Positions 8,063 to 15,281 of a DNA stretch of 64,000 nt are shown piece by piece. A program made the position numbers and the translations under genes. The notes under the pieces were generated by a model. The model worked only from the letters and a program-made list of their open reading frames with translations, was not told the DNA's origin and ran no database searches. The stretch spans positions 1 to 64,000 of the forward strand of contig NZ_SDSI01000004.1 of assembly GCF_004153605.1 (NCBI RefSeq), given 5' to 3'. Position 1 is the first letter of the stretch. Each line of letters starts with the position of its first letter. The DNA is from Qipengyuania_B thermophila (lineage in GTDB: Bacteria; Pseudomonadota; Alphaproteobacteria; Sphingomonadales; Sphingomonadaceae).

Positions 8063-9372
8063 GGCCGCAGTCCGATCGCCTGTGCCAGCGAGCCGGAAAT
8101 GCGTTCGGCGGCATCGCCGATCACGTCATCGGACAGATGCGCGTACTTCGCTGTTGTTTCCGGCAAGACGTGGCCAAGCAGCTTGCCGATGGTGGCCAGC
8201 GGCACATTGTCCATGATCGCGGTCGAAGCGAAGCTGTGCCGCAGATCGTGGACGCGCAAATCGGGCATCGCGCAGCGTCGGCGCAGACTATACCACCACG
8301 GCTCGATGTTGACCGGGTGCTTGCCCCTTGAGTTGACTAACACCAGCGCGTCGTCTTCACGGCGCTCAAATCCTGCCAGTACCTCCAGCGCCTGTGAGTT
8401 GAGCCAAATGACTTTTGGTCCGGTCTTGCTGTCGGGCACCACGAGCCGGGGCGGTTTCACCATTCCCCATCGAAGAAACCTGATCTCGCCCAACCGCGCG
8501 CCGGTGAACATCAGCAGCCGAACCATCGCAACCGGTATGGGATGCTCAGCCTCAGCCTCGCGCAAGGCCGCGCCCAGGCGGCGATACTCGGCGGGCGTAA
8601 GGTATCGCTCCATCTTCGGGCGCTTGAAGCGCGGCATTCCTCGGCAAGGATTTGATCCCTTGCGCCGCATCCGCAGCGCCTCGGCGTATTTCATGAGGGA
8701 GGCGAGAACCGGCACGGCGCGGTTGAAGCTCGTTTCGCCTGCCCCGGAGCAACCGTCACGCCAGCGGTGGATGTCGGCGGGCATGATGTCCGCCACCCGC
8801 ATCGCGCCAAATTCCGGCTCGATGGAAAGCCGCCACGCATTCCGGTTGCGCTTGATCGTCGAAGGCTTCCAGACCCGCGACAGGTCGTCCCAATAGGTTT
8901 CGACGAAATCGGAAAGCGTTGGCGTGGCTTTGACCACGGCACGCTTGGGCAGACCGTCCAGCGCCACCTCGGCAAGAATGCGCCGCGCTTGTGCCCTTGC
9001 TACGGCAGCGTCGAGCTCATCGGTTCGGCCAAGCGAAATCCGGCGATGCTTGCCCCGATGTCGTACGCGGACAAACCAGAAGTAGTTGCCGCTTGGCCTG
9101 ACACGCAGGCCGAACCCGGCAAGCTCGGTATCCCAGATGCAGTATTCGGTCTCGCGAAGCGGCAGCTTGCGCCGCGCGAAATTGCCATCGAGCAGTGCCC
9201 GGCGCCCGGGCTTTCGCCGCCTGGGGACCATATGGCAATCGTCACTAGCAAAACTGCCCTCAAAAGTCGCGGAATTCCCGTCATTTGCGGGGACCGGATG
9301 GCCTTCAACAGCATGCCTGCTGCCGAGCACTTCCAGCATCTCACGCACTGATTTTACAGCATTTTTTCCCAT
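8059..9372 (-). CDS. Tyrosine recombinase/integrase, first of an overlapping pair
   Basis: A 437-residue phage-type integrase. An N-terminal extension of about 60 residues rich in Arg and Pro (VPRRRKPGRRALLDG) precedes a DUF4102-like arm-binding segment (EYCIWDTELAGFGLRVRPSGNYFWF). The core-binding domain is at about residues 155-250. The catalytic domain shows Arg in TGARLGEIRFL, HDLRHSFAST, and LLGHVLPETTAKYAHL with the nucleophile Tyr. All catalytic residues are present. The stop overlaps the start of the second integrase (8059-8062). No recombination directionality factor is seen next to it. The pair separates A+T-richer cargo on the left from the GC-rich plasmid-like block on the right, so it may belong to a nested element. 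Confidence 0.9.
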   Translation of the reverse strand: MGKNAVKSVREMLEVLGSRHAVEGHPVPANDGNSATFEGSFASDDCHMVPRRRKPGRRALLDGNFARRKLPLRETEYCIWDTELAGFGLRVRPSGNYFWFVRVRHRGKHRRISLGRTDELDAAVARAQARRILAEVALDGLPKRAVVKATPTLSDFVETYWDDLSRVWKPSTIKRNRNAWRLSIEPEFGAMRVADIMPADIHRWRDGCSGAGETSFNRAVPVLASLMKYAEALRMRRKGSNPCRGMPRFKRPKMERYLTPAEYRRLGAALREAEAEHPIPVAMVRLLMFTGARLGEIRFLRWGMVKPPRLVVPDSKTGPKVIWLNSQALEVLAGFERREDDALVLVNSRGKHPVNIEPWWYSLRRRCAMPDLRVHDLRHSFASTAIMDNVPLATIGKLLGHVLPETTAKYAHLSDDVIGDAAERISGSLAQAIGLRP

Positions 9373-9591
9373 ACCATGGCAGTCTTACTGCGTACGGTGT
9401 GCCCCCCTGTCCCCAACTTAGCAGGCTGGAACCAGTGTGTTGGCCTGAAGCGGACCGGGCGGACTTGCTCCCGCTTACCAGAGGCGCGCGAGCGGGCAAA
9501 CCGCTGCCCCTTGAGGAGGCGAGCGCTGTGGGAATAGTGCAGTCCAGCAGGTAAGATCGCGCGCAGGAAACCCCCGGCAAAGGAGTGCGGG

Positions 9592-9807
9592 ATGGCCAGC
9601 GTAACCTTGAGCGCGACGCCGAAGGGAAACGGCTACCAGGCGACCGTCACCTATCCGGACGGCGTTGCGATCAGCTCGGCCGAGGCCTTTCCGACCCAGG
9701 CGGAGGCGATCTCGGCGGCGGCGCTCAGGCTGCTCGATATGCCCGAGCGCCTCGAGCGGATCGATGCCCCGGAAGATGCTTCGAAGGACACCAAGAGAGC
9801 CCCCTGA
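9592..9807 (+). CDS. Small hypothetical island protein
   Basis: A 71-residue protein of unknown function, preceded by a good ribosome site (AAGGAG, seven bases before the ATG). It is predicted to be soluble: a short beta hairpin (SVTLSATPKGNGYQATVTYPDG), a helix (QAEAISAAALRLLDM) and an acidic tail. It has no cysteines and no membrane segment. It lies alone on the plus strand between the integrases and the minus-strand maintenance block. The codon use is GC-rich like that block. A frame overlapping it from 9585 encodes a low-complexity Arg/Gly sequence and is less likely. Confidence 0.55.
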   Translation: MASVTLSATPKGNGYQATVTYPDGVAISSAEAFPTQAEAISAAALRLLDMPERLERIDAPEDASKDTKRAP

Positions 9808-9849
9808 GTGCCTTTATGGCGTAGTGCAAAGGGAGCCGAGCAAAAAGGA

Positions 9850-9878
9850 AGGAGGAAGCCCTGGACGGACTTCCTCCT
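9850..9878 (-). terminator. Probable rho-independent terminator of the 78-residue gene
   Basis: A nine-base perfect stem (AGGAGGAAG / CTTCCTCCT) with an 11-base loop. Read on the minus strand it is followed by a T-rich run (TCCTTTTTG). It lies just after the 3' end of the minus-strand gene at 9892-10128. Confidence 0.6.
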
Positions 9879-9891
9879 CTCGAAAGCGGCA

Positions 9892-10128
9892 TCAGAATTC
9901 GTCGGTCAGTTTGGTCGGCACGGTGTCGACGACCCGGTCCAGCATCGTCTTGGGCAGCGCGCCATAGTCGCCCTCGTCGACCGCTATGTAGCCGGTCTCG
10001 TCGTCGGTCAGGACATACTGGGTGAAGTAGCTGTGAAAGGACCTGGCATGGGCCCGGTCAAGGGCAGCAACGAAGGCTACCTGATCGGCCTGGTATCCGG
10101 CACGGGCAATGTTCGATGAAGCGTACAT
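9892..10128 (-). CDS. Small hypothetical island protein
   Basis: A 78-residue protein of unknown function. A strong ribosome site (AGGAGGACAGTC) precedes the ATG at 10126-10128. The N-terminal half is helical (ADQVAFVAALDRAHARSFHSYF) and the C-terminal half is acidic (LTDDETGYIAVDEGDYG), ending in a short helix (PKTMLDRVVDTVP). It has no signal peptide or membrane segment. A terminator-like hairpin follows at 9850-9878, so it looks like a separate transcription unit. The leader and composition match the other genes of the maintenance block. Confidence 0.6.
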   Translation of the reverse strand: MYASSNIARAGYQADQVAFVAALDRAHARSFHSYFTQYVLTDDETGYIAVDEGDYGALPKTMLDRVVDTVPTKLTDEF

Positions 10129-10455
10129 GACTGTCCTCCTGATGTTCGATGCGTCGCATCAGGAGATTCGCGATGTGGGTGACGGGCCGGGTCAGGGACC
10201 GCGAGGAACACGCGGCCGCGAAGCGGCGATGGGGGAAACGATTTTTGTCGGGGCTCGCCCCGGCAAAAATGGTGGGGCCCCGTCGTCCTTGACGCGGCCC
10301 CCAAGCCCGCATCACACTTGAAAACTCTGCGAGAGAGACCTCTCCCCACGGTTGCGGGTGTGCATTCGCCCGCCTCACAAACCGTTTTCCTACACGCCGC
10401 GACAATGGCAGAATCGGTTCTGGAGGGGACCAACGGCCAGCGAAAGGTACGACAC
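10129..10455. other. Intergenic stretch with one strong hairpin
   Basis: No convincing gene. It separates a minus-strand gene (left) from a plus-strand gene (right), so promoters for both should lie here. The most notable element is the 30-base hairpin at 10241-10270. The rest is GC-rich without clear repeats. Confidence 0.5.
10241..10270. terminator. Bidirectional terminator-like hairpin
   Basis: A 13-base stem (ATTTTTGTCGGGG / CCCCGGCAAAAAT, one G-T pair) with a CTCG loop. The A/T-rich outer ends give a T run on either strand. It lies between two divergent genes, which is odd for a simple terminator. It could instead be a protein-binding palindrome or insulate incoming transcription. Confidence 0.45.
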
Positions 10456-10686
10456 ATGGCCAGGTCCAAACCGAGCGCTCGGGATGCGCTCAAGAAGCTG
10501 CGCGAACAGCGCGAAGAGCTCGATACCCGTGAAGCCCGGCTCCGCGAGGAAGCTGCCGCCGAACTCGGCAAGCTGCTCGTCGAATGCGGCGCGGAGACGA
10601 TCGAGCCGGCGCAGCTGCGCCAGCTCGTCCGCGCATCGATGGCGCTCGGGATCGACGAGACGCTGAAGCGCATCGCTCCCACCTGA
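10456..10686 (+). CDS. Small coiled-coil protein, DUF6437/conjugation-accessory-like
   Basis: A 76-residue protein. The N-terminal half is a strongly charged heptad-like helix (ARDALKKLREQREELDTREARLREEAAAELGKLL). The C-terminal half ends with LRQLVRASMALGIDETLKRIA. The layout resembles small relaxosome accessory proteins (Agrobacterium TraC-like) and the DUF6437 family found on sphingomonad mobile elements. I base this on the overall pattern, not on a diagnostic motif. The frame is open further upstream (to 10318), but the ATG at 10456 gives the natural N-terminus. A terminator-like hairpin shared with ssb follows at 10749-10780. No relaxase gene is seen nearby. Confidence 0.6.
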   Translation: MARSKPSARDALKKLREQREELDTREARLREEAAAELGKLLVECGAETIEPAQLRQLVRASMALGIDETLKRIAPT

Positions 10687-10748
10687 TGGGCAGACGCGGC
10701 GGTGCGTGGGTTCGATGCCCCGCACCGCCGTGCAGTCAGGCGAAAGAA

Positions 10749-10780
10749 AAGGCCCCGATGGCCTGTGCCACCGGGGCCTT
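10749..10780 (-). terminator. Terminator downstream of the island ssb
   Basis: The hairpin AAGGCCCCG...CGGGGCCTT, with extra pairing toward the loop, lies between two convergent genes. On the minus strand it is followed by TTTTCTTTC, as expected for a rho-independent terminator of ssb. It may also act on the plus strand. Confidence 0.7.
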
Positions 10781-10798
10781 GTCGCGGGATCGGGACAA

Positions 10799-11188
10799 TC
10801 AGTCCTCGTCGATGTCGGGCGCGCCCTCGTTGGCGCTCGAACGGCCCTTGGAGAGGAAGTCCACCTTGTCGGCGATGATCTCGCAGCCGTAGCGCTTGAC
10901 CCCGTCCTTGTCGTCCCACGAGGTGTAGTGAATCCGACCCTCAACGGTCACCAGCTGGCCCTTGGTGCAATACTTGGCGACGTTCTGGCCGAGCCCGTTG
11001 AAGCAGGTGACGCGATGGAACTCGCTCTCCTTGGCGGTGTAGCCGTTCTCGTCCTTGTAGGTCTTGCCGTCCTTCCTGGCCGGACGGTCGGTCACCACCG
11101 AGATCGAGGTGATGCTGGTTCCGCCGTTGGTGGTGCGGGTTTCGGGATCGCGGGCGATGCGGCCGACGAGGATAACGAGGTTGGTCAT
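10799..11188 (-). CDS. ssb: Single-stranded DNA-binding protein (island copy)
   Basis: A 129-residue SSB that coats single-stranded DNA. The OB fold is clear: MTNLVILVGRIARDPETR, TSITSISVVTD, ESEFHRVTCFNGLGQNVAKYCTKGQLVTVEGRIHY and RYGCEIIADKVDFL. The ATG at 11188 has an AGGAGA ribosome site; longer frames upstream lack one. The usual C-terminal tip (Asp-Asp-Ile-Pro-Phe), which recruits partner proteins, is replaced by GAPDIDED without the terminal Phe. It differs strongly from the chromosomal ssb at 37109-37609. Mobile elements often carry their own ssb for transfer or establishment. It is the last gene before the terminator of the minus-strand maintenance block. Confidence 0.93.
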   Translation of the reverse strand: MTNLVILVGRIARDPETRTTNGGTSITSISVVTDRPARKDGKTYKDENGYTAKESEFHRVTCFNGLGQNVAKYCTKGQLVTVEGRIHYTSWDDKDGVKRYGCEIIADKVDFLSKGRSSANEGAPDIDED

Positions 11189-11490
11189 GGGTCTTCTCCT
11201 GATCGAGCAATCCGGGTCCATCCCGGCTGCAAACCCGAGCAGAAGCGGCCCACGGCGAAGCGCACCGAAGGGGAACCTGGAGACGGTTCGGGTGGTGCGG
11301 GCAGCCGGGCGCATGCCCGGCAACACGGCCGGACCGGATCCGGGTTGCGCGCCTCGACGGGGCTGCTTCAGGGACAGGTTTGCTTGAGAGCCGGGTTGGT
11401 CGCGGATGCCTTCGACAGGACCGCCATGCCCGTTCCGTTTCGACCGGCCGACACCCGTTCGCCCATATCTGCAACCGCCGCGGAGCAGCT
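11189..11490. other. GC-rich spacer upstream of the island ssb
   Basis: About 300 bases with no supported gene. It holds the ssb ribosome site at its left end (AGGAGAAGACCC on the minus strand). The remainder is GC-rich with short inverted segments such as GCCGGGCGCATGCCCGGC (about 11306-11323). That palindrome could be a transcript hairpin or a protein site. Confidence 0.4.
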
Positions 11491-11919
11491 TCAAATCGCG
11501 ATGCGAGACCGGCCGCCCACGGAAGAAGGGCCGCTGGATGGGACGACGTCACCGCGAGCCGCACGATCGCCTGACAGCTCGACGGGCTCGTCGAGACGAT
11601 GCCCGCGAAGCATCCAGGCCTGGGGAGTGATGAGGCGCGCCCAGTCCGCGAACGAGGGGATCGATCCCAGGTCCTCACGCACGTGCTGCTCGCCGACAAG
11701 GCGCACCGGGACCGACCGACCGTCGGCGTTGACGATGGTCGCTCCGAACAGCGTTTCGAACATGAATATCCCCTCGGCATGGTGCCGCAGCGCGCGGTGC
11801 CTGGGGTCGGCGAGGATCGCTTTCGACTGGTCGAACCATTGGTGCAGCGGGAGATAATCCTCCACGTTGCCGCCCCATTTCCGCACCGAGGAAAGCGCGT
11901 GGTAATAGCAATGCGCCAT
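11491..11919 (-). CDS. DUF6915 family protein
   Basis: A 142-residue protein matching the DUF6915 family. Diagnostic sequence: MAHCYYHALSSVRKWGG, VEDYLPLHQWFDQSKA, DPRHRALRHHAEGIFMFE and VREDLGSIPSFADWA. The family is small, soluble and common on alphaproteobacterial plasmids and islands; its role is unknown. The many His residues (HCYYH, RHRALRHH) suggest possible metal binding, which is inference. The ATG at 11919 follows an AGGAGA site; an upstream in-frame start at 12090 lacks one and overlaps the neighbour. The C-terminal 25 residues are low in conserved features. The next gene upstream (DUF6878) ends ten bases away, so they are probably one operon. Confidence 0.8.
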   Translation of the reverse strand: MAHCYYHALSSVRKWGGNVEDYLPLHQWFDQSKAILADPRHRALRHHAEGIFMFETLFGATIVNADGRSVPVRLVGEQHVREDLGSIPSFADWARLITPQAWMLRGHRLDEPVELSGDRAARGDVVPSSGPSSVGGRSRIAI

Positions 11920-11929
11920 CTCCCTTCTC

Positions 11930-12391
11930 CTAAAGCTCTGTCGAGTGATCGTCGGTGGCGGTGAAGCGCAGGCTGCAATCGAGCGTGAAGCTCGCCTCAG
12001 CCACATCGATGACGAGTTGGCCGTACGCGCCATCGTTGAGCTCCCAACCGGGATGGTGGCGTTCGAGCGCGAGATAGCCGAGCGATTCAAGCGCCGCCGT
12101 CAGCGATTGCGCCTCGGCTTCCGCGTTATCCTCCGAGGCCTCCGGACGGAACGGTTCCACAGCAGCGTCGGGACAAGCAACCGAAGCGTTGGCGGGATCG
12201 TAGCAGGCGCATTCCTCGACAGCGCCGCTGTCGCCATACCCGTCGAAGCGGACTTCGACGCGGGCGATTCCCGCCGTCCGCAACGGGGGGATGACGACGG
12301 CCTTGAGATGCTGGATCTCGCTCTGCGCCCGGGCGTCACGCTCGGCCTGGCGAACCGCGAACTCGGCGATCGCGGCTTGGAAATCTTTCAT
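11930..12391 (-). CDS. DUF6878 family protein
   Basis: A 153-residue protein of the DUF6878 family, which is frequent on sphingomonad mobile elements and has no assigned function. The N-terminal helix (DFQAAIAEFAVRQAERDARAQSEIQHLK) is followed by IARVEVRFDGYGDSGAVEE, the best signature. A C-terminal domain (YLALERHHPGWELNDGAYGQLVIDVAEASFTLDC) completes it. The ATG at 12391 has an AGGAGA site; the frame extends further upstream as Arg/Gly-rich sequence without support. It sits between DUF2493 and DUF6915 genes on the same strand. Confidence 0.8.
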   Translation of the reverse strand: MKDFQAAIAEFAVRQAERDARAQSEIQHLKAVVIPPLRTAGIARVEVRFDGYGDSGAVEECACYDPANASVACPDAAVEPFRPEASEDNAEAEAQSLTAALESLGYLALERHHPGWELNDGAYGQLVIDVAEASFTLDCSLRFTATDDHSTEL

Positions 12392-12513
12392 GGGAAGTTC
12401 TCCTGTACTGCCGGCTGGACGTCCGCTGCCCAGCCCGCATAGGCAGCCGATGCCTCCCCTCTGGTGCAGCTGCGCCAGCGCCGAGTTGGCGCTGGCGCGA
12501 AGGCGCGCGCGCC

Positions 12514-13467
12514 TTACTCGGCGGCGACCGCCGTGCTGCGCGGGCATGTCCCGAGCGGGCCCCGCCGATCGACGACGGTGATCCGCCGGGCCTTGGCTTC
12601 GATGACCAGCCGCTCGAGGACGCCGTTGCCGGGAAACGCGACCACGTATCGCGGATCGAGCGAGAGCATGCGCTCGTTGCGCTTGAAGCCGGCGCGCGCG
12701 CCGAGCCGCATGTCGAGCGAGAACGTCACCTGCGGCACCTGCCGCCGCTCGGCCCAGGACGAAGCGAGCCGGTCAACGCCCTTGCTGTCGCCGCCGTGGA
12801 TCAGGACCATGTCGGGCACACGGTCGCGAACCTTGTCCAGCGTGGCCCAGACGTTGTTGGCGAACGCGAGCGCGTCCGCTTCCGTCGCATGGCGGGTACG
12901 CCCGCCGGCAAAGATCACCGGCGTCCCTTCCGGCATTGCAGCGCGCCGCTTGGCTTCGGCGCGGGCGCGCAGGAAGTCGCGTCCCTCGACCAGGGCGGAG
13001 GTCAGCATCGCGCTGTGATTGAAGCGCGAGCTCGAAACGGGCTTCCACGAAGAGCCGAACTCATTGAGGTAGAGCGCCGCGGCGACCTCGCGCATTTCCT
13101 CGAGCGCCAGCATCGCCGCCTCGGCGCATTGCGCCCGCTCGACCTGGGTCTCGAGTTCGTGCGTCTGGACTTCGGAACCGTCGGCGGTGGCGATGAGCGC
13201 CCGGACCTCGTCGGTGGCGCGGTCGAGCGCCGTCGACTTGCGGGTCGCGGACCGGTGAAAGATGTTGACGAAGGCCCAGCCGAGATCCTCGGCGTCGGCC
13301 TCGAGCGCGGTTCCCGAGATCATGGCAAAGAGATCGGACCAGACTGCTTCGAGCGTCTGCACGACCGCTTCGCGAAGCGGAAAATCGTCGGAAGAGACCG
13401 GCGCGGGACCGATCGAAAAGCCGGAAAGGTCGAGCCCGGCGAGCTGGTCTGCGAATGAGCTGTGCAT
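12514..13467 (-). CDS. DUF2493 (YspA/SLOG-like) domain protein
   Basis: A 317-residue protein. Residues about 190-305 are a DUF2493 domain of the SLOG superfamily, a Rossmann-like fold thought to bind nucleotide-derived ligands: VIFAGGRTRHATEAD, MVLIHGGDSKGVDRLASSWAE, GFKRNERMLS and YVVAFPGNG. The N-terminal 190 residues are helical and specific to plasmid-type members (FADQLAGLDLSGFSIGPAP at the start). The ATG at 13467 follows AGGAGGACAAG. SLOG proteins are linked to ligand sensing in conflict and stress systems; a precise role here is not known. It belongs to the minus-strand maintenance block. Confidence 0.8.
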   Translation of the reverse strand: MHSSFADQLAGLDLSGFSIGPAPVSSDDFPLREAVVQTLEAVWSDLFAMISGTALEADAEDLGWAFVNIFHRSATRKSTALDRATDEVRALIATADGSEVQTHELETQVERAQCAEAAMLALEEMREVAAALYLNEFGSSWKPVSSSRFNHSAMLTSALVEGRDFLRARAEAKRRAAMPEGTPVIFAGGRTRHATEADALAFANNVWATLDKVRDRVPDMVLIHGGDSKGVDRLASSWAERRQVPQVTFSLDMRLGARAGFKRNERMLSLDPRYVVAFPGNGVLERLVIEAKARRITVVDRRGPLGTCPRSTAVAAE

Positions 13468-13760
13468 CTTGTCCTCCTGACTGTTGGCGCTGCCAGGGAA
13501 GGCCGTCATGGCCGCGGCAGCGAGAGCCCGTCAGGGCCAGCTTCAAGGCCGGGCTCCGCACCCGGAGGGGAAACCCGCATCGTCAGGCTGGCGCGGGCGG
13601 GCCCGGGCCCGCAGGGACCGGGCCAACACGGGCCTGGCGAGGCCGGGTTGCGGACCCGGCCGGCTGGCCCAGGGCCTCTCTCGCGTGGCGCGTGCCACGA
13701 CCGGAGGAAGCAGGCGCCGTGACGGAAAGGGGCAGGGGCGTCGCTTTTCCCGCCCCGGGG
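13468..13760. other. Very GC-rich spacer
   Basis: About 290 bases between the DUF2493 gene and the next minus-strand gene. Open frames here are low-complexity Gly/Arg/Pro and not credible. Runs such as GGGCGGGCCCGGGCCCGC (about 13588-13605) can form strong hairpins. It also holds the AGGAGG site of the DUF2493 gene. Confidence 0.4.
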
Positions 13761-14180
13761 TCAGGCACGCTTGCGATAGACGGCTTCACCGTTGGACATG
13801 CGTCCGAGGCAGTCGTAGTCGCCGAACAGGTGGTCGAAGCGGCTGGCGATCTGGCGGAGCCAGCGTTGTGCTCGCGGCGACCGGGCAGTCCTGCAGTCGG
13901 CATCCCAATAGGCGCCGTCGTCGCGCTCGGCGATCCACACCGCGACGAGGCCGCCGTAGATCGAGACGCCGAAGTCGGCATAGGCGTTGCGCAGCAGGAT
14001 CCGATCCTCGCGGCCCCGCCAGCCGTCGTGCTGCAGGAGCGAGGGGAAGGCGGCCGCCGCGCGCTCCATGAGGTCATCGCGCAGCCATTTGTATTCGAAC
14101 TCCCAATCCTCGTCGCGCTCGACCTCAAGGACGGTGAAGGCGACAATGGCGCCGCTGGGATAACTTACCGATCGGCTCAT
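13761..14180 (-). CDS. Hypothetical island protein
   Basis: A 139-residue soluble protein that I do not recognise. It begins MSRSVSYPSGAIVAFTVLEVERDEDWEFEYKWL at an ATG (14178-14180) preceded by GGGAGGA. It contains a helix (RDDLMERAAAAFPSLLQHD), then GREDRILLRNAYADFGVSIYGGLVAVWIAERDD, which looks like alternating beta strands, and an Arg-rich helix (RAQRWLRQIASRFDHLF). It has no membrane or nuclease motif. It lies 11 bases after the ardC stop on the same strand, so it is probably co-transcribed with ardC. A link to the antirestriction function is possible but is only inference from position. Confidence 0.65.
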   Translation of the reverse strand: MSRSVSYPSGAIVAFTVLEVERDEDWEFEYKWLRDDLMERAAAAFPSLLQHDGWRGREDRILLRNAYADFGVSIYGGLVAVWIAERDDGAYWDADCRTARSPRAQRWLRQIASRFDHLFGDYDCLGRMSNGEAVYRKRA

Positions 14181-14191
14181 GGCGTCCTCCC

Positions 14192-15127
14192 TCAGGCGGC
14201 CAGCGCGTCGTCGCCGGGCTCTTCGGCCACGGCGGTCTCACGGCCGCCGAGCTTCAGGAGAAGGCTCGACGCTTCCTCGGCCCGGGCCGCGGCGGTCAGG
14301 ACCGCACGGTCGTCGTCCCTGAGCAGCTTCAGCCAGTGGTCGATGTAGCTTGCGTGGCTGTCGAGATGGGCCACGGGAAGACCGAGTTCCGCCCCGAGCA
14401 TGGCGCTCGATAGCTCCGCGACGAGCTCTTCGGCCGCATAGGCGGCCGAGCCGAAGCGGTTCCTGAGGTCCCGCCCGAGGCGGCTCGAATGACCCGTCCA
14501 GTGCGAGAGCTCATGGGCGAGCGTCGCGTAATAGTGGTCGAAACCGGAAAAGAGGTGCGGCGGCGGCATCGTGATGCGATCCGCGACGGGCTCGTAGTAG
14601 GCCCCGTCTCCCTGGTGCCGGAGTGCCGCCGGTATGCGTGCGAAGAAGGCGTCGAGTTCGCGCTTGCGCCCTTCCGGCTCGACGATTTCGATAGCCGCGG
14701 CCGGATGAAAGCGAGCGGGCAGGCCGTCGACCTGATCGGCGTTGAAGACCGGATAAGCCTTGAGGAGGCGCCGTGTCTCCACCCCCGGTTCGCCGGATTC
14801 AGCGGATTCAACCTCCCGGACGTAGCTCTTGTAGAAGATGGCGATGGTGGATTTCTCGCCCTTGCGGACCTGGCCGCCGAGCTTGTTCGCTTGGTTGAAG
14901 GTCATCCAGAAGGGCGAGGCGTAGCCGCACATGTCGGCGACCATCCACAGCCAGAACACGTTCATGCCGCGATAAGGCGTGCCGCAGGCGCGCAGCGGAC
15001 GCGAGACCGGCAGCCCGCGCCAGGGCTTGATCCAGGGCCGGGTGCCAGCCTCGAGCCGGGCAATGATCTCCTGGGTGATGCGGGCGGCGGGGGACTGCCC
15101 GCCAGACTGGGACTTGCGAAAGGCCAT
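14192..15127 (-). CDS. ardC: ArdC-like antirestriction protein (ssDNA-binding domain plus zincin metallopeptidase)
   Basis: A 311-residue ArdC-family protein. ArdC proteins protect incoming plasmid DNA from host restriction. The N-terminal ssDNA-binding domain (ITQEIIARLEAGTRPWIKPW, YRGMNVFWLWM, FWMTFNQANKLGGQVRKGEKST) is followed by a zincin-like metallopeptidase with the zinc motif HELSH in LAHELSHWTGH and a downstream Glu in AAEELVAELSSAML. The ATG at 15127 follows AGGAGACCCATC; the frame continues upstream as Arg/Pro-rich sequence, which I reject. Together with ParB and SSB it marks the block as plasmid- or ICE-derived. It is transcribed toward the 139-residue gene. Confidence 0.88.
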   Translation of the reverse strand: MAFRKSQSGGQSPAARITQEIIARLEAGTRPWIKPWRGLPVSRPLRACGTPYRGMNVFWLWMVADMCGYASPFWMTFNQANKLGGQVRKGEKSTIAIFYKSYVREVESAESGEPGVETRRLLKAYPVFNADQVDGLPARFHPAAAIEIVEPEGRKRELDAFFARIPAALRHQGDGAYYEPVADRITMPPPHLFSGFDHYYATLAHELSHWTGHSSRLGRDLRNRFGSAAYAAEELVAELSSAMLGAELGLPVAHLDSHASYIDHWLKLLRDDDRAVLTAAARAEEASSLLLKLGGRETAVAEEPGDDALAA

Positions 15128-15213
15128 GATGGGTCTCCTGATCCGGCCGGCCGGCGCGTTCGCCGCCGGCGCCGCTGACCCCCGCGCCTCCTCTTCTCTC
15201 GGCCCAAGCAAGA

Positions 15214-15246
15214 AGCGGCCCCCTGCGGGGGGCGCAGGGGACCGCT
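15214..15246 (-). terminator. Hairpin after the parB-like gene
   Basis: The stem AGCGGCCCCCTGC / GCAGGGGACCGCT (one G-T pair) has a seven-base loop and sits 36 bases past the 3' end of the parB-like gene. On the minus strand the T run is poor, so it may be a partial terminator or a processing hairpin ahead of ardC. Confidence 0.45.
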
Positions 15247-15281
15247 TCGCCGGAGCGAGTGGACTGCCTGTCAGGAGGAGG

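Noticed and set aside
10241..10270. Calling the AT-flanked hairpin an oriT
   Set aside because: There is no relaxase gene and no nic-site pattern that I can recognise, so only a hairpin is claimed.
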